Below, piece after piece: positions 1-6,369 of a stretch of DNA of 10,150 bases. This DNA comes from Flavobacteriales bacterium (GTDB lineage Bacteria; Bacteroidota; Bacteroidia; Flavobacteriales_D; Sanyastnellaceae): the NCBI GenBank assembly GCA_030728235.1, contig JANRAA010000237.1:7306-17455 (forward strand), written 5' to 3'. Under the pieces are notes generated by a model. The model was not told where the DNA came from, ran no database searches, and was given only the letters and a program-made list of their open reading frames with translations. Position 1 is the first letter of the stretch. Each line of letters opens with the position of its first letter. Both the position numbers and the translations under genes were made by a program.

Positions 1-271
1 AGTTGATGGCTATTCTATCCAACTCGGACAGAATGCTCCAAACCCTGCAAATGACCGCACGTGGATTCCTTTCACCTCAGCTACTCCTGGTAAAGTGCAA
101 TTCACTATTGTTAACCTTCTAGGTGAAGTGGTTTATACTCAAAACATCTCTGCTCGCGCAGGATCTAACGAGTTTCAACTGGATACGTCGATGTTGAACA
201 ATGGCATCTACATGTACAGCATTCAATCTGGAAGCAAAAAACTGACTAAAAGACTTGTCATCAACCGATAA
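1..271 (+). CDS. C-terminal end of a T9SS-exported protein (type A sorting domain), 5' partial
   Basis: The open frame from base 2 to the TAA at 269-271 gives the last 89 residues of a larger protein. The segment has the features of a type IX secretion sorting domain: an N-terminal motif LGQNAPNPAND, a beta-rich middle (VQFTIVNLLGEVVYT), then LNNGIYMYSIQSG and a basic tail ending KKLTKRLVINR. In the Bacteroidota this domain directs a protein that has crossed the inner membrane through the T9SS outer-membrane channel. It is then removed, and the passenger is attached to the surface or released. The passenger lies outside the window, so its function cannot be stated. The gene ends 20 bases before a strong terminator, so it closes its transcription unit. 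I am confident of the domain type and have no information on the protein's role. Confidence 0.9.
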   Translation, partial: VDGYSIQLGQNAPNPANDRTWIPFTSATPGKVQFTIVNLLGEVVYTQNISARAGSNEFQLDTSMLNNGIYMYSIQSGSKKLTKRLVINR

Positions 272-290
272 GTTTTAAATCCGATATTTA

Positions 291-317
291 AACCGCTCTT
301 AGGGGCGGTTTTTTTTT
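291..317 (+). terminator. Rho-independent terminator of the T9SS-exported protein gene
   Basis: AACCGCTC (291-298) pairs with GGGCGGTT (303-310), with one G-U pair and a TTAG loop, and runs directly into a T-tract (309-317). It lies 20 bases after the upstream stop codon. The T-tract ends only three bases before the rnz ATG at 321, so the terminator fills the space where an rnz leader would be expected. Confidence 0.88.
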
Positions 318-320
318 GAT

Positions 321-1244
321 ATGACTTTCGAAGTAACTATACTCGGCTGCGGAGCTGCGACTCCAACAATGCGACACCTTCCAACTTCTCAATTGGTCAA
401 TGTGCACGATAAGCTGTTTTTGATCGATTGCGGAGAGGGCACACAACTGCAACTTCGAAAATACAAAATCAAGTTCCAACGCATTGAAGCCGTGCTCATT
501 TCTCACCTTCACGGCGATCACTACCTGGGCTTAATGGGACTTATTTCAAGTATGCACCTGCTCGGTAGGAAATCGAAACTCTATATCTGTGGACCTACGG
601 CACTGAAAGAAATCATTCTCATGCAAATGAAACTCAGTGAAATGTACCTTTCTTTTGATCTTGAGTTTATTTCAACCCAAACACACGAAGGGGGAAACAT
701 CATGGCCGACAATACGCTAACCATTCGCCCGATTACTCTCAAACACCGAATTCCTTGTTATGGCTTCGTGTTCACCGAATTGGAAAAGAAGCCGAAAGTA
801 TCCAGAAATAGCATCGAACGATGGAAACTGTCAATTGCCGAAATCGTTCAACTCAAGAATAGAATCGACATCGTTCGAAACGATGGCTCAACATTGTTTT
901 GGAAAGACATAACAGAAGCGCCTACTAAACCAAGGTCGTTTGCATTTTGCTCTGATACAGCATTTTCTGAAACCGTTATCGAAGAAGTGAAAAATGTGGA
1001 TCTGCTCTATCACGAAGCCACATTCAAAAAAGATCTCGAGAAACGAGCGAAAGAAACGTTCCATTCTACCGCTGAACAAGCAGGATTGGTGGCGAAACAA
1101 GCCAATGTCGGACAATTGATGATCGGTCATTTCAGTTCCCGATATACCGATGACAATGAGCTGCTGCTCGAAGCGCAATCTGTTTTCCCCAATACCATAC
1201 TCGCAAATGAAGGGTTAAACGTGAAGGTTAAATCACATCTGTGA
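321..1244 (+). CDS. rnz: Ribonuclease Z (tRNA 3'-end endonuclease)
   Basis: A 307-aa metallo-beta-lactamase-fold nuclease of the short, homodimeric RNase Z class, which cuts tRNA precursors 3' of the discriminator base in the cytoplasm. The two-zinc site is complete: H62-x-H64-x-D66-H67 in SHLHGDH, H142 (LKHRIPCYGF), D212 (FCSDTAF) and H270 (IGHFSSRY), with the spacing known from bacterial RNase Z. The N-terminal strand ILGCGAATPT, the LIDCGEGTQ turn (34-42) and HSTAEQA (248-254) are also typical. Residues about 153-200 are the expected insert that carries the flexible tRNA-binding arm. The ATG at 321 is chosen because it puts the family's first strand (FEVTILGCGAATP) at the very N-terminus. 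No Shine-Dalgarno sequence is present, and the start sits three bases after the T-tract of the preceding terminator. The next gene begins 64 bases downstream with its own promoter. Confidence 0.96.
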   Translation: MTFEVTILGCGAATPTMRHLPTSQLVNVHDKLFLIDCGEGTQLQLRKYKIKFQRIEAVLISHLHGDHYLGLMGLISSMHLLGRKSKLYICGPTALKEIILMQMKLSEMYLSFDLEFISTQTHEGGNIMADNTLTIRPITLKHRIPCYGFVFTELEKKPKVSRNSIERWKLSIAEIVQLKNRIDIVRNDGSTLFWKDITEAPTKPRSFAFCSDTAFSETVIEEVKNVDLLYHEATFKKDLEKRAKETFHSTAEQAGLVAKQANVGQLMIGHFSSRYTDDNELLLEAQSVFPNTILANEGLNVKVKSHL

Positions 1245-1254
1245 ATAACTCCGC

Positions 1255-1285
1255 TTGATTTGTTCGATGTTGTAACATACCTTTG
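1255..1285 (+). promoter_or_regulatory. Bacteroidota-type promoter for the response regulator gene
   Basis: TTG (1255-1257), a 20-base spacer and TACCTTTG (1278-1285) match the -33/-7 pattern TTG-N(17-23)-TAnnTTTG recognised by the primary sigma factor in this phylum. The element ends 23 bases before the ATG at 1309, which predicts a short AT-rich leader. Confidence 0.65.
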
Positions 1286-1308
1286 TTATTTAGAACTATT
1301 TTAAATAA

Positions 1309-2004
1309 ATGCAGGAAGTTAGTTTAGTCATCGCCGATAGCAATATCATTGTCCGCTGCGGACTTGGCTCAATATTCAGTCAAGATACTACCGTGCACGT
1401 CATCGGCGAGGCTACTAATGAGGTTAACCTGTTCGAACTTCTGCAAAGCTTTCATCCAAGCGTTGTTCTAATCGATTTCTTATCACCCGGCTTTACGGTA
1501 GAAACAGTAGCTCAGATCCGCGCTAATTACCCTAAAACACGTGTTGTAGCCATTACAACTGAGCAATCAGCTCATACAATTGTCAATGCGCTCAAAGCAG
1601 GGGTTGATAGTTATATAAAGAAAGATTGCGACCTGCATGAAATCATCGACTCAGTGAAAGAGACGGGTAGTGGTGGCCAGTTTTTTTGCGGACAGATATT
1701 AGAAGCCATACGCGCAGAATCAATCGATCTTGAAGGACTAGAGCTGCGTGAGTTCAATTGCGAGCCCGTGACTGTTTCACCGCGTGAGTTAGAAGTCATC
1801 AGATTGATCGCTGAAGGGTATACAAATGTCCAAATTGCCGAGAAATTGTTCCTCAGCACACACACGGTGAACACGCATCGAAAGAATATTATGCAAAAAC
1901 TTGGGGTAAACAATACTGCAGCAATTGTTATGTATGCAGTAAAAACCCAGCTAGTTAGCCCTAATAAATTCCTTTTTTCTCACCTCAAACCTGAGGTAGG
2001 TTAA
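1309..2004 (+). CDS. NarL/FixJ-family two-component response regulator
   Basis: A 231-aa cytoplasmic transcription factor with a receiver domain (about 1-120) and a LuxR-type helix-turn-helix (about 155-215). In the receiver the likely phosphorylated residue is D56 (VVLIDF), the switch threonine is T83 (VVAITT), and the conserved lysine is K104 (YIKKD). The usual N-terminal acidic pair is reduced to D10 followed by S11. The DNA-binding part starts with VSPRELEVIRLIAEGYTN and contains the recognition helix region LSTHTVNTHRKNIMQKLGV, very close to the family consensus. Four cysteines (17, 107, 127, 151) are scattered through the protein. No histidine kinase gene flanks it, so its partner and targets cannot be deduced. 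A 16-residue tail follows the last helix. The ATG at 1309 follows an A/T-rich leader and puts the first beta-strand (VSLVIAD) where the family expects it. Confidence 0.93.
   Translation: MQEVSLVIADSNIIVRCGLGSIFSQDTTVHVIGEATNEVNLFELLQSFHPSVVLIDFLSPGFTVETVAQIRANYPKTRVVAITTEQSAHTIVNALKAGVDSYIKKDCDLHEIIDSVKETGSGGQFFCGQILEAIRAESIDLEGLELREFNCEPVTVSPRELEVIRLIAEGYTNVQIAEKLFLSTHTVNTHRKNIMQKLGVNNTAAIVMYAVKTQLVSPNKFLFSHLKPEVG
1982..1997 (+). other. Small hairpin at the 3' end of the response regulator gene
   Basis: ACCTCA (1982-1987) and TGAGGT (1992-1997) form a perfect 6-bp stem with a four-base loop inside the last codons of the regulator. The T-rich stretch only begins about 10 bases later (2009-2014). 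It is therefore at best a weak terminator or an mRNA 3'-end stabiliser, and it could be chance. Confidence 0.3.
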
Positions 2005-2025
2005 CATCTATTTTATCTTCTGCTC

Positions 2026-2056
2026 TTGTGATTGGCTCTCTCTATGCTTAATTTCG
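2026..2056 (+). promoter_or_regulatory. Bacteroidota-type promoter for ilvE
   Basis: TTG (2026-2028), a 20-base spacer and TAATTTCG (2049-2056) have the same geometry as the promoter at 1255-1285, with C for T at the next-to-last position of the -7 element. Transcription would start near 2062, leaving a leader of about 58 bases that contains the hairpin at 2081-2096. Confidence 0.5.
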
Positions 2057-2080
2057 CATGGGCTTCGTTAAAAAAGTCCT

Positions 2081-2096
2081 GAGGGAATAGTCCCTC
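2081..2096 (+). other. Leader hairpin upstream of ilvE
   Basis: GAGGGA (2081-2086) and TCCCTC (2091-2096) form a perfect 6-bp stem with an ATAG loop, 23 bases before the ilvE ATG. No T-tract follows, so it is not an intrinsic terminator. It could affect translation or mRNA stability. No known riboswitch class is recognisable. Confidence 0.4.
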
Positions 2097-2119
2097 CATC
2101 ATGCCTAAATGAGAGGAAG

Positions 2120-3187
2120 ATGCTCGTAAAAGATTCTATGTTTAACATTCAACGCTGTGAGGTATCTCGTATCTCTCAAGTAAACTTCGATGACCTTCCA
2201 TTCGGAAGGGTATTTTCTGACCACATGTTCATCATGGAATATGCCGACGGCAAATGGTCTCAAGGTTCAATCGTTCCGTTTCAAAATATTTCTCTTAATC
2301 CTGCTAGCTCTGTAATTCACTACGGTCAGTCAATATTTGAAGGCATCAAAGCTTTTAGAAATGTAGATGGGAGAATCTCAATCTTCAGACCTGAAGAAAA
2401 CATCAAACGTTTCAATAAGTCGGCCGAACGCATGTGCATGCCTCAATTAGACAAAAATGTCTTCCTTGAAGCTTTGAAGCAACTGATCGATGTAGACAAC
2501 AAATGGGTACCTGAATCGATGGAAGCATCGCTTTACATCCGCCCGTTTATGTTTTCAACAGATGAGTACATTGGCGTTAAACCATCTGAAACCTACCGTT
2601 TCATGATCTTTACTTGTCCTGTCGGTAAATACTACGCCGGCGATGTCAAAGTGAAAGTTGAAACACATTACGCACGCTCTGTTAAAGGTGGTACCGGTTT
2701 CGCAAAAGCAGCAGGTAACTACGCAGGTGCACTTTATCCTGCTAAAATTGCTCAAGAACAAGGGTACCATCAATTGTTGTGGACAGATGCTGTAGAACAC
2801 AAATACATCGAAGAATCTGGCACAATGAACGTGATGTTCAGAACTGGGAATAAAATCATCACCCCGGCTTTAAGCGAAACAATTCTCAATGGCGTTACAC
2901 GCGATTCGGTTTTAACGCTCGCGCGTGATTGGGGTTATGAAGTTGAAGAACGCCGCGTTTCTGTCGAAGAAATTCGCCAACTGCTTAAGGATGGAAAGCT
3001 TGATGAAGCTTTCGGGGCCGGAACGGCTGCCACAATAGCACCCATTTGCTCCATCGGATTTGAAGACGCGAATGTTGAATTGCCACCATACAGCGGATGG
3101 GAGTTTGCTCCAAAAGCAGCTCAAACTTTAATCGATATTCGAAGAGGTCGTACCAACGATCCTTTCAATTGGAACACATACATTTAA
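2120..3187 (+). CDS. ilvE: Branched-chain amino acid aminotransferase
   Basis: A 355-aa fold-type IV PLP enzyme that interconverts leucine, isoleucine and valine with their 2-oxo acids, using glutamate/2-oxoglutarate, in the cytoplasm. The N-terminal part has DLPFGRVFSDHMF and HYGQSIFEGIKAF (67-79). The PLP-binding lysine is K196 in GFAKAAGNYAGAL. The E-E-S-G-T-M-N motif (231-237) and the cofactor phosphate loop GAGTAATIAPI follow at the expected distances. The length and KAAGNYA context fit the larger, eukaryote-like branch of the family common in Bacteroidota rather than the roughly 310-aa E. coli type. Two starts are possible: ATG 2120, which has a GAGGAAG directly against it (too close for a normal Shine-Dalgarno), and ATG 2138 (M7), which also fits homologous N-termini. 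I keep 2120 with moderate confidence. A strong terminator closes the gene. Confidence 0.95.
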   Translation: MLVKDSMFNIQRCEVSRISQVNFDDLPFGRVFSDHMFIMEYADGKWSQGSIVPFQNISLNPASSVIHYGQSIFEGIKAFRNVDGRISIFRPEENIKRFNKSAERMCMPQLDKNVFLEALKQLIDVDNKWVPESMEASLYIRPFMFSTDEYIGVKPSETYRFMIFTCPVGKYYAGDVKVKVETHYARSVKGGTGFAKAAGNYAGALYPAKIAQEQGYHQLLWTDAVEHKYIEESGTMNVMFRTGNKIITPALSETILNGVTRDSVLTLARDWGYEVEERRVSVEEIRQLLKDGKLDEAFGAGTAATIAPICSIGFEDANVELPPYSGWEFAPKAAQTLIDIRRGRTNDPFNWNTYI

Positions 3188-3196
3188 GCGCTGTTC

Positions 3197-3227
3197 TTGA
3201 TATATTGAAGCGGAATTCCTAAATTTT
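3197..3227 (+). promoter_or_regulatory. Possible promoter for the 3261 gene, embedded in the ilvE terminator
   Basis: TTG (3197-3199), a 20-base spacer and TAAATTTT (3220-3227) match the local promoter pattern except for the last base. The -7 part coincides with the loop of the ilvE terminator. It is the best candidate in the 73-base gap, but A/T-rich loops can match by chance. Confidence 0.35.
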
Positions 3228-3247
3228 ATGGAATTCCGCTTTTTTTT
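3208..3247 (+). terminator. Strong Rho-independent terminator of ilvE
   Basis: AAGCGGAATTCC (3208-3219) pairs perfectly over 12 bp with GGAATTCCGCTT (3230-3241) around a 10-base A/T loop, followed by a T-tract to 3247. It lies 20 bases after the ilvE stop and ends 13 bases before the next start codon at 3261. Confidence 0.93.
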
Positions 3248-3260
3248 GCATCGTGTGGAT

Positions 3261-4604
3261 ATGAGAACCCTTGTCTTAAATATTGTTCTGATTCTGTGGC
3301 TGGCCAGCGCAAGCGGACAAGGTTCGTTTCACTATGTCTTTTCTGTGAAAGATGCGAAATCACTCGCTCCAATCGAAAATGCTCATATTTCATTCTTGCC
3401 AAATGGCGGTAACGCGATATCCAATAAACAAGGAGAAGTCGACACCCGTTTGAAACAACAAGTGCAGCAAATTAAAATTTCTCACGTCCAATACGGCGAC
3501 ACAACAATCACTTTATCCGGAAATTCCAACAGCCTGAAACTGGTAATTCTTCTTACCCAAAAGAGAAACATCCTGCCCGAAGCGAATATTTTTAATGGCC
3601 CCGACACTATTTATGGACATCCCGATTGGCACGTCGCTGATTATGTGTTTACTAATGAGGGTATGGTGTTACTAACGTACGGACATCGCCGCAGGTTCAA
3701 ACGGGAAAATGAACAAGGAATTGATCTTTTCGAAGAATGCAGACTGGTATGGTTGAGTAAACTAGGTGATGTCGCATATCAACACCCAGTGAATGAAACA
3801 TGTACAGGCTTGCATAGCAACTACCCCGGATTGCTGTTTTTAAATACCCGCGACAAAGCTTTCCAAATCAATGCAAATGAAAATGCATTGAACTTATATC
3901 CGATCGAAAAGCGTGATTTTGAAAATAAGATCAGGCCGATCGTAGGCACCGTAAACCCAAAAATGATTGGCACCAGTCATTCCCCGCGGTATCCTGCATT
4001 CGATGTCTTTGCCTTTGAATCAGCAGACACCGCGGCAACTGTCTTCGCTCACGTGGAAGATACTGAACTCATGACGCAGTTCCTCTCTGAATACAAATGG
4101 ATGTCGCCCCGTGGCAAGCTGGAAGCATTCAGATATGAACTGAGAACGGGCATCGATAAAGAAATTGTCGCAGGTTTTATGACGGGCTTCCCTGAAAGCA
4201 TTTATTTCAAACCCCTGTATTCACCGGTGTTTACTACAGATTCATCAGTTTACCTTTTTGATCATTACAAAGATTTCCTCTTTACTTTCGATAACACCTA
4301 CCACACGGTTGACTCGGTGAAAATCACCTACCACAAAGGAGATTTAGGTAAGATGTGGGAAGACCTTGTTATGTTCGATAAAGCTACCAATAGAGCATTT
4401 GCTCTCTTTTCTAAATCGGGTCGTTATTCAATACGTGAAATAAATTTGAAGGATGGCTCAGTAGGTCCAAAAATCGATATCACCTGGAAATACCCCGAAA
4501 AGGTGTCCATTCAAAACGGATTTGTATACTACCTCTATCGGCCGTTCGAATCTCCTCAGAACACGTATTTGTACAAAGAACCTATTCCTGATTTGTTGAA
4601 TTAA
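3261..4604 (+). CDS. Exported protein with carboxypeptidase-regulatory-like N-terminal domain, function unknown
   Basis: A 447-aa exported protein that I do not recognise by name. Residues 1 to about 20 are a signal peptide (MRTLVLNIVLILWLASASG-Q) with no lipobox, so the mature protein is periplasmic or exposed at the surface. Residues about 21-105 resemble the CarboxypepD_reg-like beta-sandwich that Bacteroidota place at the front of many envelope proteins: VKDAKSLAPIENAHIS, then ISNKQGEVDTRL, then ISHVQYGDTTITL. The rest, about 340 residues, is rich in short hydrophobic beta-strands separated by polar turns (such as YVFTNEGMVLLTYG, SVYLFDHYKDFLFTF and NGFVYYLYRP), which suggests a beta-propeller. 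That is an inference from pattern only. The frame stays open back to an ATG at 3228 inside the terminator stem-loop. I place the start at 3261 because it begins a normal signal peptide. No catalytic motif was found. Confidence 0.8.
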   Translation: MRTLVLNIVLILWLASASGQGSFHYVFSVKDAKSLAPIENAHISFLPNGGNAISNKQGEVDTRLKQQVQQIKISHVQYGDTTITLSGNSNSLKLVILLTQKRNILPEANIFNGPDTIYGHPDWHVADYVFTNEGMVLLTYGHRRRFKRENEQGIDLFEECRLVWLSKLGDVAYQHPVNETCTGLHSNYPGLLFLNTRDKAFQINANENALNLYPIEKRDFENKIRPIVGTVNPKMIGTSHSPRYPAFDVFAFESADTAATVFAHVEDTELMTQFLSEYKWMSPRGKLEAFRYELRTGIDKEIVAGFMTGFPESIYFKPLYSPVFTTDSSVYLFDHYKDFLFTFDNTYHTVDSVKITYHKGDLGKMWEDLVMFDKATNRAFALFSKSGRYSIREINLKDGSVGPKIDITWKYPEKVSIQNGFVYYLYRPFESPQNTYLYKEPIPDLLN

Positions 4605-4636
4605 CCGCGCGTTGTAGGTAAACTATTGATGCTGTA

Positions 4637-4667
4637 TTTCAATGCCTGTATCATTTAGCTACATTCG
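4637..4667 (+). promoter_or_regulatory. Candidate promoter for the outer-membrane protein gene
   Basis: TACATTCG (4660-4667) resembles the local -7 element and ends 17 bases before the ATG at 4685. A TTT, not TTG, lies 20 bases upstream (4637-4639). The match is imperfect, and the 80-base gap contains no terminator for the preceding gene, so readthrough is also possible. Confidence 0.3.
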
Positions 4668-4684
4668 TTGAAACATCACGTGTC

Positions 4685-6145
4685 ATGAAACGACTTTTAA
4701 CTCTATCGCTTATTTCGTTTTGTCTTTCTGGACTAGCTCAAACGGAAGTAGGCGTATTCTCTGCAACAGGACGAGGCGCAGCGCTACCTTTTGTTACAGA
4801 TTACCATTGTGTGGGAATCAACCCCGCGAATTTGAACCTAACCCCTGAATATGAAGGAAAGACAATCACATTCGGATTTTTGGAAGGTGCAGGCTCGATG
4901 TATTCTGAATATCTGACAAAGTCTGAATTGAAAAACATTGCGTTCCAAAAAGACTTCGATAAGCTAAATCAAAGCGAGCGATCCGACTATGCTGCGCGTC
5001 TTGCCGACAAGGAAACGGCAATCAGCTTGAATACAATCGCGTCAGGAATAGCAGTAAACAATGAAAAACTTGGTGGCTTTGCTTTTGTTATTCGCGACAA
5101 AGTAAACATGAGCGCCACGCTCGGCCCTCAATTATCTGAATTGGTATTCCTCGGAAAAACGTCTTCCTATTTTGAACAGTTGGTACTAAACAATGGAGAT
5201 ACAATTCCAAATACGGGGAATCTGTCGGCAGACACGTTGAATATGGTTGATGAAGGTGTAATATCACCTGCTAATGCATTGAAACTAGCCGACTTGCTTT
5301 CAAATTCTAGAATGGGCTTTTCATGGATTCGTGAGTACAATCTGGCTTATGGAAAGCGCCTATACCGCGATGAGACCATTGAAATACATGGAGGGATAGG
5401 AGGTAAGTTCATTACTGGAAATGCCTGGCTAGAAGTCGATGCGACGTCTAGCAATGTCCAAGCTTTCTCAGCACTATCTCCAGTTTTTGATATCAACTAC
5501 GGTGAGATTGCTCAAAACAATCCATCAGCTCTTGATCAAAACGCCGGACGATTCACGCCGGTAGGAAAGGGATGGGGTGTGGATCTTGGTGCCACGGTTG
5601 TTGTGAAACAAAAGTTGTTGCTTTCTGCTTCCATAACCGATATCGGAAGAATAAAATGGACGGGCAACTTGTATGAATTAAACAATCAACTTTTTACCGA
5701 TTTTACCGATGATGGAGCTGAAACAAACAACTTGGTGAACGAATTACTCAATTTCGCAAGTCCGACAAGTGTTTTTGAATGGACGGGTACAAGTGAGCGT
5801 ACAACCAAATTGCCAACAACTGCGCGTGTAGGGGCTGGTTATGTTGTGTCGCCAAAACTACGCCTAGCGGTAGACGCTGTTATGCCTGTAAATGATGTTG
5901 TTGTAAACTACTCCGATCCAATCATCGCTGCAGGTGCTGATTTCAAAATTTTCTCGTTCATGCAATTGAGCGCTGGTGCTATAGGCGGCGGTGATAGAGA
6001 ACTTAAAATCCCTGTTGGAATAACGTTTATCGCTGGTAAAGGTGCGTATGAGGCTGGTTTCGCTTCACGTGATATGATTACGTGGTTTGCCGAAACAAAT
6101 CCTACAGCATCACTTAGTTGGGGCTTCTTGCGTTTCCGCATTTAA
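4685..6145 (+). CDS. Outer-membrane beta-barrel protein, DUF5723-like (PorV/FadL-related fold)
   Basis: A 486-aa protein with a clear signal peptide (MKRLLTLSLISFCLSGLAQ, cleavage near A18-Q19). The mature N-terminus runs into FSATGRGAALPFVTDY and then GINPANLNL (44-52), the hallmark start of DUF5723-type and related Bacteroidota barrels. The remaining sequence alternates polar and hydrophobic residues as amphipathic strands (GGIGGKFITGNAWLEV, GVDLGATVVVKQKLLLSASI, ARVGAGYVVSPKLRLAVDA). The C-terminus is a final strand ending in Arg-Phe-Arg-Ile, as expected for a protein inserted by the BAM machinery. Relatives include transport channels and T9SS accessory barrels, but nothing here shows the cargo, so no specific function is given. 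It follows another exported-protein gene after 80 bases. The ATG at 4685 directly begins the signal peptide. Confidence 0.82.
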   Translation: MKRLLTLSLISFCLSGLAQTEVGVFSATGRGAALPFVTDYHCVGINPANLNLTPEYEGKTITFGFLEGAGSMYSEYLTKSELKNIAFQKDFDKLNQSERSDYAARLADKETAISLNTIASGIAVNNEKLGGFAFVIRDKVNMSATLGPQLSELVFLGKTSSYFEQLVLNNGDTIPNTGNLSADTLNMVDEGVISPANALKLADLLSNSRMGFSWIREYNLAYGKRLYRDETIEIHGGIGGKFITGNAWLEVDATSSNVQAFSALSPVFDINYGEIAQNNPSALDQNAGRFTPVGKGWGVDLGATVVVKQKLLLSASITDIGRIKWTGNLYELNNQLFTDFTDDGAETNNLVNELLNFASPTSVFEWTGTSERTTKLPTTARVGAGYVVSPKLRLAVDAVMPVNDVVVNYSDPIIAAGADFKIFSFMQLSAGAIGGGDRELKIPVGITFIAGKGAYEAGFASRDMITWFAETNPTASLSWGFLRFRI

Positions 6146-6203
6146 GCATTTGTCCTACACGCTATTGGTCGTTCGCCTCACAAATTTTCTTTGAGAAACA
6201 CGG

Positions 6204-6306
6204 CATCTTTGTCTTGTCATTGCAACGGATGCTTAGCATCTGATGAACGATAAAAAAGTTTCTGGTTTAAATCCGGTCCATAACGATGGGCCGGATTTAT
6301 TTTTTT
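6204..6306 (+). other. Candidate small transcript or long 3' UTR in the 6146-6369 intergenic region
   Basis: The 224-base gap contains CATCTTTG (6204-6211, one mismatch to the -7 pattern, no -33 partner), a 7-bp hairpin with a TTA loop (6226-6242), and the terminator at 6268-6306. Together they could define an RNA of roughly 90 bases. The simpler reading is that this is the 3' UTR of the outer-membrane protein gene, because the terminator is its first one, 122 bases past the stop codon. Confidence 0.2.
6268..6306 (+). terminator. Strong Rho-independent terminator
   Basis: TAAATCCGGTCCA (6268-6280) pairs with TGGGCCGGATTTA (6287-6299) over 13 bp with one G-T wobble and a six-base loop, followed by a T-tract to 6306. 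It ends transcription from the outer-membrane protein gene or from a small transcript starting inside the gap. Confidence 0.9.
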
Positions 6307-6326
6307 CCATTAACACTACTTAACCT

Positions 6327-6354
6327 TACGTTTCGTTCATTTTTAACACCTTCG
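6327..6354 (+). promoter_or_regulatory. Candidate promoter region for the 84-aa membrane protein
   Basis: Two overlapping near-matches to the local -7 element occur between the terminator and the ATG at 6370: TACGTTTC (6327-6334) and CACCTTCG (6347-6354). Neither has a good TTG 20 bases upstream. A promoter is required somewhere here because the preceding terminator is strong. Confidence 0.25.
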
Positions 6355-6369
6355 TTAAAAGCGAAAATC

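Noticed and set aside
2044..2082. 12-codon ORF (MLNFAWASLKKS) ending at the ilvE leader hairpin, a possible leader peptide
   Set aside because: Its ATG lies upstream of the start site predicted from the promoter at 2026-2056, it has no ribosome-binding signal, and it is not enriched in Leu, Ile or Val codons.
2111..2119. GAGAGGAAG before ilvE as a Shine-Dalgarno sequence
   Set aside because: It abuts ATG 2120 and is 18 bases from the alternative ATG 2138. Both spacings are wrong, and no other gene here uses such a site.
3228..3260. N-terminal extension of the 3261 gene from ATG 3228
   Set aside because: It starts inside the ilvE terminator and would add 11 residues in front of a complete signal peptide.
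6243..6323. 26-codon ORF starting MNDKKVSGLNP
   Set aside because: It runs through the terminator stem and T-tract, and its composition follows the hairpin sequence.
6286..6369. N-terminal extension of the 84-aa protein from ATG 6286
   Set aside because: The start sits in the terminator hairpin and the extension is encoded partly by the T-tract.
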